A DNA stretch of 64,000 bases from Agapanthus africanus (lineage: Eukaryota; Streptophyta; Magnoliopsida; Asparagales; Amaryllidaceae). How positions within the stretch are numbered: position 1 is the first letter of the stretch; every line of letters begins with the position of its first letter. The position numbers and the translations under genes were made by a program. Positions 1 through 10,134 of this stretch are shown in pieces. The notes beneath the pieces were generated by a model. It did no database searches. It was not told where the DNA came from and was given only the letters and a program-made list of their open reading frames with translations. The stretch is taken from assembly GCA_030015575.1 (NCBI GenBank), contig JASDDO010000001.1:515401772-515465771 (forward strand). The letters run 5' to 3'.

Positions 1-555
1 CGTATCCTTGAGGTATCCCATGACTAGATGGAAGCAGTATGAGCTGGTGCTCGTGCCTGGGATGGCAATTAATGTGGTAGCGTGAACATCCCCGAAAGGT
101 GTCCCATGACTACGATGGAGCTTGGTCTAGCGTGAATATCACTCAAGTGCACATGTATTACCACCCTTCAGTTCCATAATAAACAACAAGTCTAAACTGG
201 TAAAATATCCACATCCAAGATACTGAATAACTCGTGTCTCATGAAGAAAGGTAGATAAGGTAACAGGTAGGTATATCACATGATGTGGGTTTAGTGTTGA
301 GTATCAATAGGTATTGTAAACGTTTTAGTTTGTTTAACAAGGGTTCGGATACTCGCGATTATTCCGTTGTGGCCACGGAACAACAACTGGGGAAATGAAA
401 TGTACCGTTTCACTTTCCAGGATCATGATCGAGTAGTAGGGGAATCCGAGTTCTGAATTTCCTTGCCTAATCAAACTACCCATCCCCGTGGTTCAGTATA
501 AAGGTTTTAACGAATTAGAGTTAGTGCGTATACCTCTAGGCATGGAATTTCCACA

Positions 556-680
556 TTGTATAGTCGTCCACATTTTGGACTGTTCACCCGGAATATCGGG
601 ATCTTCATATTTGTATAGTCGTCCACACTTTGGACTGTTCACCCGAAATATCGGGATCTTCATATTTGTATAGTCGTCCA
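556..680. repeat. 55-bp tandem repeat in the left LTR of element B, target of element A
   Basis: Two copies of a 55-bp unit (core CACTTTGGACTGTTCACCCG) precede the insertion point and a further partial copy resumes at 10135. The undisturbed array in the other LTR has three copies with starts at 18046, 18101 and 18156. Confidence 0.85.
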
Positions 681-992
681 TGTTGGGGTAAAAATTTACA
701 CCCCGGTTGACCAGGTCAAAATCAAAGTCAACCCAAGCCAGGTGGGCCCAAGCCCAGGTCAAGCGGGCCCATGCCCAAGTCGAGCCCGCGGCCAGCCTCT
801 CCGTGCCAATAACAAAATCATGTAACAAATAATTTTTATGTAATTTTTGTGCATGAATGTATGCAAAAGGGGCATAAAGCCAAATTTTTGTAAGCCCATG
901 GCTTATGTGCAAAATGAAAAGGTACATGAGCCATGGGATAGGCAAAATGCCATTTTGCAAAGCCCAAGGGGCTATATGTAAATATGTAAGCC

Positions 993-1000
993 TATATAAG
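993..1000 (+). promoter_or_regulatory. Probable TATA box of element A LTR
   Basis: TATATAAG is followed about 30 nt later by an A/C-rich start region. The same box is at 8868-8875 in the 3' LTR. If it is used, the 59-bp G-box array lies downstream of the start site, in the transcribed leader. Confidence 0.55.
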
Positions 1001-1433
1001 GCAACATGATGAATATTAAAAAAAAAGACAACTTTTCATTCCCCCAAAATCTAGGGTTCTTTGTGCCTCCTGCTCCTTCTCTAAGGTTCTAAACCTTCTC
1101 ATTTCTTTTGAATTAAATCAAGAGTTTTACTCTTTCTTTTCCAAAACTAAGTAGTTTTCCACCACAAAACCCACAAAGGGGAACTCAGATCTCCCGTTAG
1201 ATCTCGGAAAGGAGAGATTTTTAGATCTCACATCTCTTGATCATCAAGATCCAGCCAACAGAGGAGAAAGAGGAAGAATCCCTTTCATCAACCAAAACAT
1301 TTTAGGAGTTTAACTCCATATATTTACATAGATATATATATATATATATATACATAATAATAAATATCTTCTTTCTGAAGCATAGCTTCTGATTCTGGGA
1401 CTAAAAGTCCCTTTGTCTCGCCAGCGCCCAGCG

Positions 1434-1990
1434 CTCGAGCGCAAAACGCCCACATGCCGACACGTGGCGCGCTTGTGCTCAGGCGCACTGCGCTCGAGCG
1501 CAACGCACCCACGTGCCGACACGTGGCGTGCTTATGCTCAGGCGCACTGCGCTCGAGCGCAACGCACCCACGTGCCGACACGTGGCGCGCTTGCGCTCAG
1601 GCGCACTGCGCTCGAGCGCAAAGCGCCCATATGTCGACACGTGGCGAGCTTGCGCTCAGGCGCACTGCGCTCGAGCGCAAAGCGCCCACGTACCGACACG
1701 TGGCGTGTTTACGCTCAGGAGCACTGCGCTCGAGCGCAAAGCGCCCACGTACCGACACGTGGCGTGCTTGCGCTCAGGCGCACTGCGCTTGAGCGCAAAG
1801 CGCCTACGTACCGACACGTGACACGTGGCGCGCTTGCGCTCAGGCGCACTGCGCTCGAGCGCAAAGCGCCCACGTGCCGACACGTGGCGCGCCTGCGCTC
1901 AGGCGCACTGCGCTCGAGCGCAAAGCGTCCACGTGCCGACACGTGGCGCGCCTGCGCTCAGGCGCACTGCGTCTGAGCGCACAGCGTCTA
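1434..1990. repeat. 59-bp minisatellite with paired G-boxes in the 5' LTR of element A
   Basis: About nine tandem units. Each holds a paired G-box (CACGTG, CCGA, CACGTG) and a 12-bp palindrome GCGCTCGAGCGC. Some units have lost the first G-box (CACGTA, CATATG, CACATG). The period is not a multiple of three, which produces overlapping open frames on both strands that I do not call as genes. The matching array in the 3' LTR (9304-9600) has about five degraded units. Confidence 0.9.
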
Positions 1991-2516
1991 AGCGCACAGC
2001 GCTCAAGGCGCTGCCCCCACGCATCCTTTGGATGCCTTTCCCCCCTTTCCTTTATATATATATACATATATATATACACACACATATGTATAAATATTTA
2101 CACACACACATACTCCGCGACACTGTCCCTGTTAGAAAAAATTTCTAACGGGGCGCTGCCCCGCACCCCGCAAGGGGGCTGCTAGCCCCTTTGACCCCCA
2201 GCCCGCTATCCGGGTAGCGGGACCCCCGTAAAAACTCTGCGTGGCTCCCGATATATCCAAACCCCCCTTTCAAAACACAACACACGTACACTGCACATTG
2301 AGTTCGCATGACCATTTTAACCCGTTAATCGGAGGTTCCCTCGCCCCAAAGGCGAGGGGTAATTAACGGCAGCTTAGTCTGCGGCTGCCGGAGATTTGGA
2401 TCCCCACAATCATTAAACCCCGGCCTACCCTAGGCAAGGGGAATCTGTAGTATACGCCTGACAAGCGCGTGCGTATTCCCATCTCAATGGGGTGACGAAA
2501 AACACCCTACAGATTC

Positions 2517-2535
2517 TGGCACGCCCGGTGGGACC
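2517..2535 (+). other. Primer binding site of element A
   Basis: TGGCACGCCCGGTGGGACC starts five bases after the LTR end and begins with the TGG expected opposite the tRNA CCA tail. I could not assign the tRNA with confidence. Confidence 0.6.
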
Positions 2536-2652
2536 AATCTCTCCTCCCATATTTCGGGTTAAACGTTCATGCGAACTCAATCAATATACATACCTATATT
2601 TATACTAAAATAATGCTCTTTCATACAGGTATTCAAGCAATCACCTCCAACA

Positions 2653-4461
2653 ATGTCTCCAAGGACGATCTCAGCTCTCAACACGACTCCCGTCTCTTAC
2701 ACGATGAGGATAGATTCTAGGACGATCCTCCCGGCCAGTCTCGGGCGACAATGGGAGGAGCCGCTGCTACCTTTCGGCTTTATTATGTTCATACCAATTG
2801 GCGCCATCCCAGCTCCTCAAGCTCCAGCGACAGACAAACCGGTCTCGAAAGGCAGGAGACCAAATGTGGTGATCTCGAGGGCGCCCCAACCCAAACGCAA
2901 GTCGGTATCTGAACGACTTTCCTTGGCCCCAGCTGGGGGCAAGGCCATCAACACCGACAAAGCAATAAGGCCTCTCGAGCAAGCTCCGGCGGTGCCCTTG
3001 ACAATTGCTCGATCGGGTATCTTCTCAAGCATCCCCATCACTCAGCCTATGGCGGCTTCCCGAAGAGCAGAAGCCTGCCAAGCGCTTAAGGAAGAGAAGC
3101 TGAGGCAGAAGCGGCTCAGATATAGAGCCAACAAAAGGGCTAGGGCTCTGGCCATGTTAAAATTTATGAATTTCCAAAGCCCGGACCGCTCCGCGAAACC
3201 AGCTGCTAGTGGTGAAAGAACGGCTGAATGTGTTATCCACACTGTCTACATGGCCGGACATGAAGAAACGAACCCTCTTCTTCTTCACAGCCATGGTGAT
3301 GATACGGTTGACGCTACCCGGCATCGGCTCGATCTAAATGATGAAGAGCCCGCTCAGGCCGATAAACCAGAGGAGCCCATGGTTCCTACGGAATGGAGCT
3401 CAGGCAATAAAGATTACCCGGTTGTCATAGTCGGAACTACAGAACAAGCATTATTCCAATGGCTTCAAAGGCAATTTCAGGACAGGGATGAAAAGATGGC
3501 CGAGGTCTATTCCAAAGTCGACGAGCTGGCAAACATCGTGGCAGATCTCGCGACCCAAGTCGCCCGATTGCAATTACAGCAGAATCAAATTTTGGCTCAT
3601 GAGCCAGGGATTGGTACCCGGGAGCAGCCAAATGATATCCCTTTCAACCTAAAAGTGGAGCGCCTTCGCGAAAAACGGCCGCAATCAGCCTCCAGTCCCT
3701 CCGATACATACGCCGGGGGGGAATCGCCTCTGAAAGAGAAGCTGGAAAAGGTCTATTCCTTCAAGAGGGAAAAGGTCCACAAGATATTCAGGGACGCCCT
3801 AAGAAACGGTCTACAACTGCCAGAATCAAAGAGACCGCAAGAAGAGAATATGACCGACGACCCAAAATATTGCCCCTATCACAGGGTGATAGGTCATTCC
3901 ATTGAGGACTGCTTCGTCTTCAAAGATTGGGTCGAAAGGCAATACAAGACGGGAGAGATAGAACTGTCTAAAGGCGTGTTAGCAAACAGTCAAGCTATGA
4001 CCGCCGATTTCATGCAAATGGAGACCGAAGCCTTTCAGGAACCTAACCCTCCCAGACATGTGCAGGGCGAACCAAAGATTGATCGGCCTCAGGGACCGGC
4101 GTCAGTGAGGGCACCTACTCTGATGGAGAGAAGGAAGAAGGTGTACTCCTTTAGGAGGGATGAGGTCCGCGATATATTCGAGGAAGCCGTGAACAATGGC
4201 CTGCAACTGCCTATCCCGAAGAGGCCACGTGAAATAAATATGACTGACAGTCCCATATACTGCCCATACCATAGAGTGCTGAGCCATACCATTGAAGACT
4301 GCTGTGTTTTCAAAGATTGGGCAGAGGACCAATATAAGCTTGGAAAAACCTCACAATCCTCGGATGTATCGGCAAGCCACAGAGCTAGGTCATCAACACA
4401 GCTCCGCCAAGATCAATGTTCAAGGAGCTGGGATAAGCAAAGAGGACCACCACGTCGTTAA
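2653..4461 (+). CDS. Gag-like protein of element A with duplicated zinc-knuckle module
   Basis: The 602-residue ORF starts at the first ATG downstream of the primer site. The N-terminal half is basic and Pro/Ala-rich without a recognisable capsid core. The C-terminal half has a module present twice: about residues 365-440 and 495-565. Each copy has a KVYSF(K/R)R helix, the phrase NGLQLP..KRP and a C-x2-H-x4-H-x4-C knuckle (CPYHRVIGHSIEDC near residue 406, CPYHRVLSHTIEDC near 536). Similar modules occur in the C-terminal Gag of many plant Ty3/gypsy elements (family knowledge); RNA binding is the inferred role. No pol follows. The stop codon lies inside the first degenerate copy of the 30-bp repeat that is amplified further downstream. 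Confidence 0.8.
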   Translation: MSPRTISALNTTPVSYTMRIDSRTILPASLGRQWEEPLLPFGFIMFIPIGAIPAPQAPATDKPVSKGRRPNVVISRAPQPKRKSVSERLSLAPAGGKAINTDKAIRPLEQAPAVPLTIARSGIFSSIPITQPMAASRRAEACQALKEEKLRQKRLRYRANKRARALAMLKFMNFQSPDRSAKPAASGERTAECVIHTVYMAGHEETNPLLLHSHGDDTVDATRHRLDLNDEEPAQADKPEEPMVPTEWSSGNKDYPVVIVGTTEQALFQWLQRQFQDRDEKMAEVYSKVDELANIVADLATQVARLQLQQNQILAHEPGIGTREQPNDIPFNLKVERLREKRPQSASSPSDTYAGGESPLKEKLEKVYSFKREKVHKIFRDALRNGLQLPESKRPQEENMTDDPKYCPYHRVIGHSIEDCFVFKDWVERQYKTGEIELSKGVLANSQAMTADFMQMETEAFQEPNPPRHVQGEPKIDRPQGPASVRAPTLMERRKKVYSFRRDEVRDIFEEAVNNGLQLPIPKRPREINMTDSPIYCPYHRVLSHTIEDCCVFKDWAEDQYKLGKTSQSSDVSASHRARSSTQLRQDQCSRSWDKQRGPPRR

Positions 4462-4535
4462 ACTGGGAAACAATCGACCACCACGTCATTAAACTGGGAA
4501 CAGTCGACTTCTAAGTCGTTAAACTGGGAATGTAA
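4440..4535. repeat. Three degenerate copies of the 30-bp repeat at the end of the gag ORF
   Basis: Three copies of the GTC(G/A)TTAAACTGGGAA core overlap and follow the gag stop. They look like the seed of the large array at 5270-6108. The 200 bases after them are A/T-rich with repeated ATAGCCGAAATGATAGGGCA-like phrases and no gene. Confidence 0.75.
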
Positions 4536-4936
4536 AAAAAATATATATACATGTGTAAATAAAAAATGTGTAAATGAAAAGCCGAAATGATTGGGCAACC
4601 GCGAATAAATAGCCGAAATGATAGGGCAATCGCGATTTTCGCGATGATAAAAGCTGAAATGATAGAGCAATCGCGGTAAAACAAAAACAAAAAAAAACAA
4701 ACAAAAAAAAACAAGGGCGGATGATGAGTTGCTCCTGGCATTATTCCAGTGCAGCAATGCAGACGCCAAACAAAAATCCAGTTTCCCAAAATTCTTCCAG
4801 CCCTACGGCTAGTCCCCAAATTGACTGCCGTATACAATCCACGGACTCAAATAATTCTCAGCATACCCATGCCCCCACCGCAACCACCAGTTACGCGGCT
4901 GGTCTCCGCCTTGGGAATTATGCTCCATTGAGAAGA

Positions 4937-5165
4937 CACACTCATGTGTCCTCACGATACATGAGGAGAACAAACCTTTGTGGGATCCTTACGACTCACA
5001 AAGGAAAACCACACTTAGGAGTCCTCACGACTCCTAAGGAGAAAATACACCTGCGGGATCCTTACGACTCGCAAGGAGAAAATGCTTTTATGGGACGGGA
5101 CCCTCACGGCCCATAAAATTGAAAAGCCTTAGGTGATAGGGACCTAAACCTATCTCCTAAGCCAT
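4937..5165 (+). repeat. Stem-loop cassette 1 of element A
   Basis: Six consecutive imperfect inverted repeats share a layout: an arm ending near GTC or ATC, a C(T)TCAC/CTTAC loop, GAC and the complementary arm, followed by GGAGAAAA. Clearest: CTTAGGAGTC-ctcac-GACTCCTAAG. The last stem pairs GATAGG with CCTATC around gacctaaa. Confidence 0.85.
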
Positions 5166-5269
5166 CGCTCCCTAACAGGAAAAGACAAATGATGAATTGC
5201 CTGGCACCCCTGCTTCAGTGTTAGCAACGCTGATGCCGGCCCCAACCCCAAAATTCCAAGCTCGCCATC

Positions 5270-6108
5270 AACAGACCACCAAGTCTTTAAACTGGAAACA
5301 GATGACCACCAAGTCTTTAAACTGGAAACAGATGACCTCTAAGTCTTTAAACTGGAAACAGCAGACCACCAAGTCTTTAAACCGGAAACAGATGACCACT
5401 AAGTCTTTAAACCGGAAACAGATGACCTCTAAGTCTTTAAACTGGAAACAGATGACCTCTAAGTCTTTAAACTGGAAACAGATGACCACTATGTCGTTAA
5501 ACTGGAAACAGATGACCTCTAAGTCTTTAAACTGGAAACAGATGACCACCAAGTCTTTAAACTGGAAACAGATGACCTCTAAGTCTTTAAACTGGAAACA
5601 GCAGACCACCAAGTCTTTAAACTAGAAACAGATGACCACTAAGTCTTTAAACCGGAAACAGATGACCTCTAAGTCTTTAAACTGGAAACAGATGACCTCT
5701 AAGTCGTTAAACTGGAAACAGATGACCTCTAAGTCTTTAAACTGGAAACAGATGACCACTATGTCGTTAAACTGGAAACAGATGACCTCTAAATCTTTAA
5801 ACTGGAAACAGATGACCACTATGTCGTTAAACTGGAAACAGCAGACCCCTAAGTCGTTAAACTGGAAACAGATGACCACTATGTCGTTAAACTGGAAACA
5901 GATGACCTCTAAGTCTTTAAACTGGAAACAGATGACCACTATGTCGTTAAACTGGAAACAGATGACCTCTAAGTCGTTAAACTGGAAACAGCAGACCCCT
6001 AAGTCTTTAAACTGGAAACAGATGACCGCTAAGTCATTAAACTGGAACAGATGACCACTACGTTGTTAAACTGGAAACAGATGACCTCTAAGTCATTAAA
6101 CTGGGAAC
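5270..6108. repeat. 30-bp minisatellite, about 28 units, open as a 10-residue repeat
   Basis: Head-to-tail units with core AAGTCTTTAAACTGGAAACA. In the plus frame they spell a 10-residue repeat (MTTKSLNWKQ) interrupted by one TAG (Trp codon changed, near 5623) and one 1-bp deletion near 6045. The complementary strand is open too, as expected for a period divisible by three. Variant units (TCTAAGTC, CACTATGTC, CAAGTC) are interleaved. There is no independent evidence of translation. Confidence 0.92.
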
Positions 6109-6117
6109 GAGGGAAAT

Positions 6118-6342
6118 CCACTCATGTGTCCTCACGATACATGAGGAGAACAAACCTTTGTGGGATCCTTACGGCTCACGAAGGAAAAACACACTTGGGA
6201 GTCCTCACGACTCCTAAGGAGAACATACACCTGCGGGATCCTTACGACTCGTAGGGAGAAAATGCTTTTATGGGACCCTCACTGCCCATAAAATTGAAAA
6301 GTCTTAGGTGACAGGGATCTAAACCTGTCTTCTAAGCCATCA
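6118..6342 (+). repeat. Stem-loop cassette 2 of element A
   Basis: Second copy of the cassette in the same hairpin order. The terminal stem pairs GACAGG with CCTGTC, i.e. both arms differ from cassette 1 in a matching way. Confidence 0.85.
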
Positions 6343-6745
6343 CTCCCCAACCCCCAAGTGGCGAATGATGAGTCGCTCCTGGTACCATATTCCAGTGCAG
6401 CGATGCAGACGCCAACCAAATTCCAAATCCCATACCCCAACGGCGAATGATGAGTCACTCCTGGTACCACATTCCAGTGCAGCGATGCAGACGCCAACAA
6501 AGTCCTGAAATTTTTCCGGCCCTACGGTCTGGATCATACATCCTGCAAAACCGTATACAATCCACGGGCGTAAAACAATTCCGATCTCTCCAAAAAAAAA
6601 CAAAAAAAAACGGTATGTCCACAAGCAAAATGGACACGGATGAAAACCCGAAAGGGCTCCGTGAGTAAAAACAGCAGGACTGCCGGCGAATTTGTGAAAA
6701 CCCGAAAGGGCGCAAACTCGTAGAAAAAAAAAGAAATGAAATGCA

Positions 6746-6965
6746 CTCGCAAAGTCCTCTCGACTTTGTGAGGAGAAAATTCCCGCGTGAGATCCCTACG
6801 ACTCACAAAGGAGCAACACACTTAGGAGTCCCCACGACTCCTAAGGAGAAAATACACCTACGGGAGCCTTACGACCCGTAGGGAGAAAATGCTTTGTGAG
6901 ACCCTTACGGCTCACAAAATGGAAAAGCCTTAGGTGACAGGGATCTAAACCTGTCTCCTAAGCAA
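6746..6965 (+). repeat. Stem-loop cassette 3 of element A
   Basis: Third copy of the cassette. It has the perfect stem CTTAGGAGTC/GACTCCTAAG with loop cccac, a CTACGGG/CCCGTAG stem where cassette 1 has CTGCGGG with a CGCA arm, and the GACAGG/CCTGTC terminal stem. Confidence 0.85.
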
Positions 6966-7379
6966 CCAAACCCAAATCCTCTCGGGGCACATGATGAGTT
7001 GCTCCTGGCATTATTCCAGTGCAGCAATGCAGATGCCAAACAAAAAACCAAATCCAAATCCTCCCGGGGCACATGATGAGTTGCTCCTGGCATTATTCCA
7101 GTGCAGCAATGCAGATGCCGACAGAAAACCAAATCCTAAATCCTCTCATGGCAGACGATGATTCGCTCCTGGTACCATATTCCAGTATAGCGATGCTGAT
7201 GTCAACTCAAGTCAAACAAATCAAACCAACCAATTCCAACATCGACCTTTGCGTCAAACAGCGACACTCCGCCTCGGTGAAACGTCAAGCAGACACTCCG
7301 TGCCGGGGGCACATCGACAGCAGACACTCCGCCTCGGGGAAACGTCGACCAGCGACACTCCGTGCCGGGGGCACGTCTA

Positions 7380-8335
7380 CCAAATCGCTTCGTAACAGAG
7401 CGTCGACCGTCTATGTCGCAAAAAGGGCAGTGCAGGCTCCCGCAAATTGGGAACCCAAATCGCTCCGGATCAGAGCGTCGACCGTCTATGTCGCAAAAAG
7501 GGCAGTGCACGCTCCCGCAAATTGGGACCCAAATCGCTTCATAACAGAGCGTCGACCGTCTATGTCGCAAAAAGAGCAGTGCAGGCTCCCGCAAATTGGG
7601 AACCCAAATCGCTCCGGATCAGAGCGTCGACCGTCTATGTCGCAAAAAGGGCAGTGCAGGCTCCTGCAAATTGGGAACCCAAATCGCTTCGTAACAGAGC
7701 GTCGACCGTCTATGTCGCAAAAAGGGCAGTGCAGGCTCCCGCAAATTGGGAACCCAAATCGCTCCGGATCAGAGCGTCGACCGTCTATGTCGCAAAAAGG
7801 GCAGTGCAGGCTCCCGCAAATTGGGAACCCAAATCGCTTCGTAACAGAGCGTCGACCGTCTATGTCGCAAAAAGGGCAGTGCAGGCTCCCGCAAATTGGG
7901 AACCCAAATCGCTCCGGATCAGAGCGTCGACCGTCTATGTCGTAAAAAGGGCAGTGCAGCCTCCCGCAAATTGGGAACCCAAATCGCTTCATAACAGAGC
8001 GTCGACCGTCTATGTCGCAAAAAGGGCAGTGCAGGCTCCCGCAAATTGGGAACCCAAATCGCTCCGGATCAGAGCGTCGACCGTCTATGTCGCAAAAAGG
8101 GCAGTGCAGGCTCCCGCAAATTGGGAACCCAAATCGCTTCGTAACAGAGCGTCGACCGTCTATGTCGCAAAAAGGGCAGTGCAGGCTCCCGCAAATTGGG
8201 AACCCAAATCGCTTCGTAACAGAGCGTCGACCGTCTATGTCGCAAAAAGGGCAGTGCAGGCTCCCGCAAATTGGAACCCAAATCGCTCCAGATCAGAGCG
8301 TCGACCGTCCAGGTCGTAAAAAGGGCAGTGAAGGC
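7380..8335. repeat. 75-bp minisatellite with alternating variants (150-bp higher-order unit)
   Basis: About 13 units with core GTCGACCGTCTATGTCGCAA. Two variants alternate: CGCTTCGTAAC (units near 7385, 7535, 7685, 7835, 7985, 8135) and CGCTCCGGATC (7460, 7610, 7760, 7910, 8060). Alternation breaks at 8210, where the first type is repeated. The 75-bp period leaves long frames open on both strands; these are repeat artefacts unless shown to be translated. Confidence 0.92.
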
Positions 8336-8540
8336 TTTCTACAAAGCCGGAACCAGATCACTCCGGGCCAGGGAAACGTCTACCACGGACACTCCGTCTC
8401 GGAGACGCGTCAAGCGCCGACCGTCCATGTCGTAAAAAGGGCAGTGCATCCCAAAAAGTTGGACCAAAGCAAGTCGCCTCCACGCAAAAGAAGATCCATC
8501 AATTTCATGCACACGACCCACATATGCTGTGTGCATTTAT

Positions 8541-8555
8541 TGATGGGGGGCAATT
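8541..8555 (+). other. Polypurine tract of element A
   Basis: TGATGGGGGGCAATT directly abuts the TGTTGGGG start of the 3' LTR, the expected position for plus-strand DNA priming. Confidence 0.75.
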
Positions 8556-9198
8556 TGTTGGGGTAAAAATTTACACCCCGGTTGACCAGGTCAAAATCAA
8601 AGTCAACCCAAGCCAGGTGGGCCCAAGCCCAGGTCAAGCGGGCCCATGCCCAAGTCGAGCCCGCGGCCAGCCTCTCCGTGCCAATAACAAAATCATGTAA
8701 CAAATAATTTTTATGTAATTTTTGTGCATGAATGTATGCAAAAGGGGCATAAAGCCAAATTTTTGTAAGCCCATGGCTTATGTGCAAAATGAAAAGGCAC
8801 ATGAGCCATGGGATGGGCAAAATGCCATTTTGCAAAGCCCAAGGGGCTATATGTAAATATGTAAGCCTATATAAGGCAACATGATGAATATAAAAAAAAA
8901 GACAACTTTTCATTCCCCCAAAATCTAGGGTTCTTTGTGCCTCCTGCTCCTTCTCCAAGGTTCTAAACCTTCTCATTTCTTTTGAATTAAATCAAGAGTT
9001 TTAATCTTTCTTTTCCAAAACTAAGTAGTTTTCCACCACAAAACCCACAAAGGGGAACTCAGATCTCCCATTAGATCTCAGAAAGGAGAGATTTTTAGAT
9101 CTCACATCTCTTGATCATCAAGATCCAGCCAACAGAGGAGAAAGAGGAAGAATCCATTTCATCAACCAAAATATTTTAGGAGTTTAACTCCATATATT

Positions 9199-9237
<39 letters not shown>

Positions 9238-10134
9238 ATAAATATCTTCTTTCTGAAGCATAGCTTCTGATTCTGGGACTAAAAGTCCCTTTGTCTCGCC
9301 AGCGCCCAGCGCTCGAGCGCAAAACGCCCACGTGCCGACACGTGGCGCGCTTGTACTCAGGCGCACTGCCCTCTAGCGCAAAGCGCCCACGTGCCGACAC
9401 ATGGCGCGCCTGCGCTCAGGCGCACTGCGCTCGAGCGCAAAGCGCCCACGTGCCGCGCTCAGGCGCACTGCGCTCAAGCGCACTGCGCTCGAGCGCAAAG
9501 CGTCCACGTGCCGACACGTAGCGCACTTGCGCTCAAGCACACTGCGCTCAAGCGCAAAACGCCCACGTGCCAACACGTGGCGCGGTTGCGTCTGAGCGCA
9601 CAGCACCTAAGCGCACAGCGCTCAAGGCGCTGCCCCCACGCATCCTTTGGATGCCTTTCCCCCCTTTCCTTTATATATATATACATATATATATATATAT
9701 ACACACATATGTATAAATATTTACACACACACCTACTCCGCGACACTGTCCCTGTTAGAAAAAATTTCTAACGGGGCGCTGCCCCGCACCCCGCAAGGGG
9801 GCTGCTAGCCCCCTTGACCCCCAGCCCGCTATCCGGGTAGCGGGACCCCCGTAAAAACTCTGCGTGGCTCCCGATATATCCAAACCCCCCTTTCAAAACA
9901 CAACACACGTACACTGCACATTGAGTTCGCATGACCATTTTAACCCGTTAATCGGAGGTTCCCTCGCCCCAAAGGCGAGGGGTAATTAACGGAAGCTTAG
10001 TCTGCGGCTGCCGGAGATTTGGATCCCCACAATCAATAAACCCCGGCCTACCCTAGGCAGGGGGAATCTGTAGTATACGCCTGACAAGCGCGTGTGTATT
10101 CCCATCTCAATGGGGTGACGAAAAATACCCTACA
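8556..10134 (+). repeat. 3' LTR of element A (1579 bp)
   Basis: Near-identical to the 5' LTR except for a shorter G-box minisatellite (9304-9600), a longer (AT)n run near 9201-9236 and scattered substitutions. Followed by gtcca at 10135-10139. Confidence 0.92.

Larger units (their letters stand above)
681..2511 (+). repeat. 5' LTR of element A (1831 bp)
   Basis: Starts TGTTGGGGTA and ends ACCCTACA. It is 252 bp longer than the 3' LTR because its 59-bp minisatellite has more units. The last 350 bp can fold into several hairpins, e.g. CCCGCTA/TAGCGGG near 2203-2222 and a nested pair near 2319-2371 (CCGTTAAT outside, CCCTCGCC inside). (TA)n and (CA)n microsatellites lie near 1330 and 2053-2110. 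Confidence 0.92.
4719..7205 (+). repeat. Dispersed ~50-nt repeat (GATGAGT..CTCCTGG..ATTCCAGTGCAGC.ATGCAGA)
   Basis: Copies begin near 4720, 5188, 6364, 6446, 6990, 7074 and 7155. Each reads ATGATGAGT(T/C)GCTCCTGG, then an ATTCCAGTGCAG core, then ATGCAGA(C/T)GCC. They separate the stem-loop cassettes and arrays. Short frames over them are not supported as genes. Confidence 0.75.
681..10134 (+). mobile_element. Element A: large non-autonomous LTR retrotransposon with gag-like ORF and repeat arrays
   Basis: Bounded by a perfect 5-bp duplication gtcca (676-680 and 10135-10139) with TG...CA ends. 5' LTR 681-2511, primer site 2517-2535, one 602-residue gag-like ORF, purine-rich tract at 8541-8555, 3' LTR 8556-10134. 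No protease, reverse transcriptase or integrase is seen anywhere in the 6-kb interior. The rest of the interior is three cassettes of stem-loops, a 30-bp array, a 75-bp array and dispersed 50-nt repeats. It presumably relies on another Ty3/gypsy element for its enzymes (inference). Confidence 0.9.

Noticed and set aside
1413-2148. Arg/Cys-rich frames over the G-box minisatellite
   Set aside because: They are translations of a 59-bp GC-rich repeat in all frames and recur in the other LTR.
2517-2535. Assigning the primer tRNA of element A
   Set aside because: The sequence did not fit any plant tRNA 3' end I could recall over enough bases.
7380-8335. Possible CRISPR array
   Set aside because: Units are contiguous tandem repeats without unique spacers and no cas genes exist; this is plant DNA.
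5268-8340. Long open frames on both strands across the 30-bp and 75-bp arrays
   Set aside because: The periods are divisible by three, so any open unit yields open frames; there is no domain or independent start signal.
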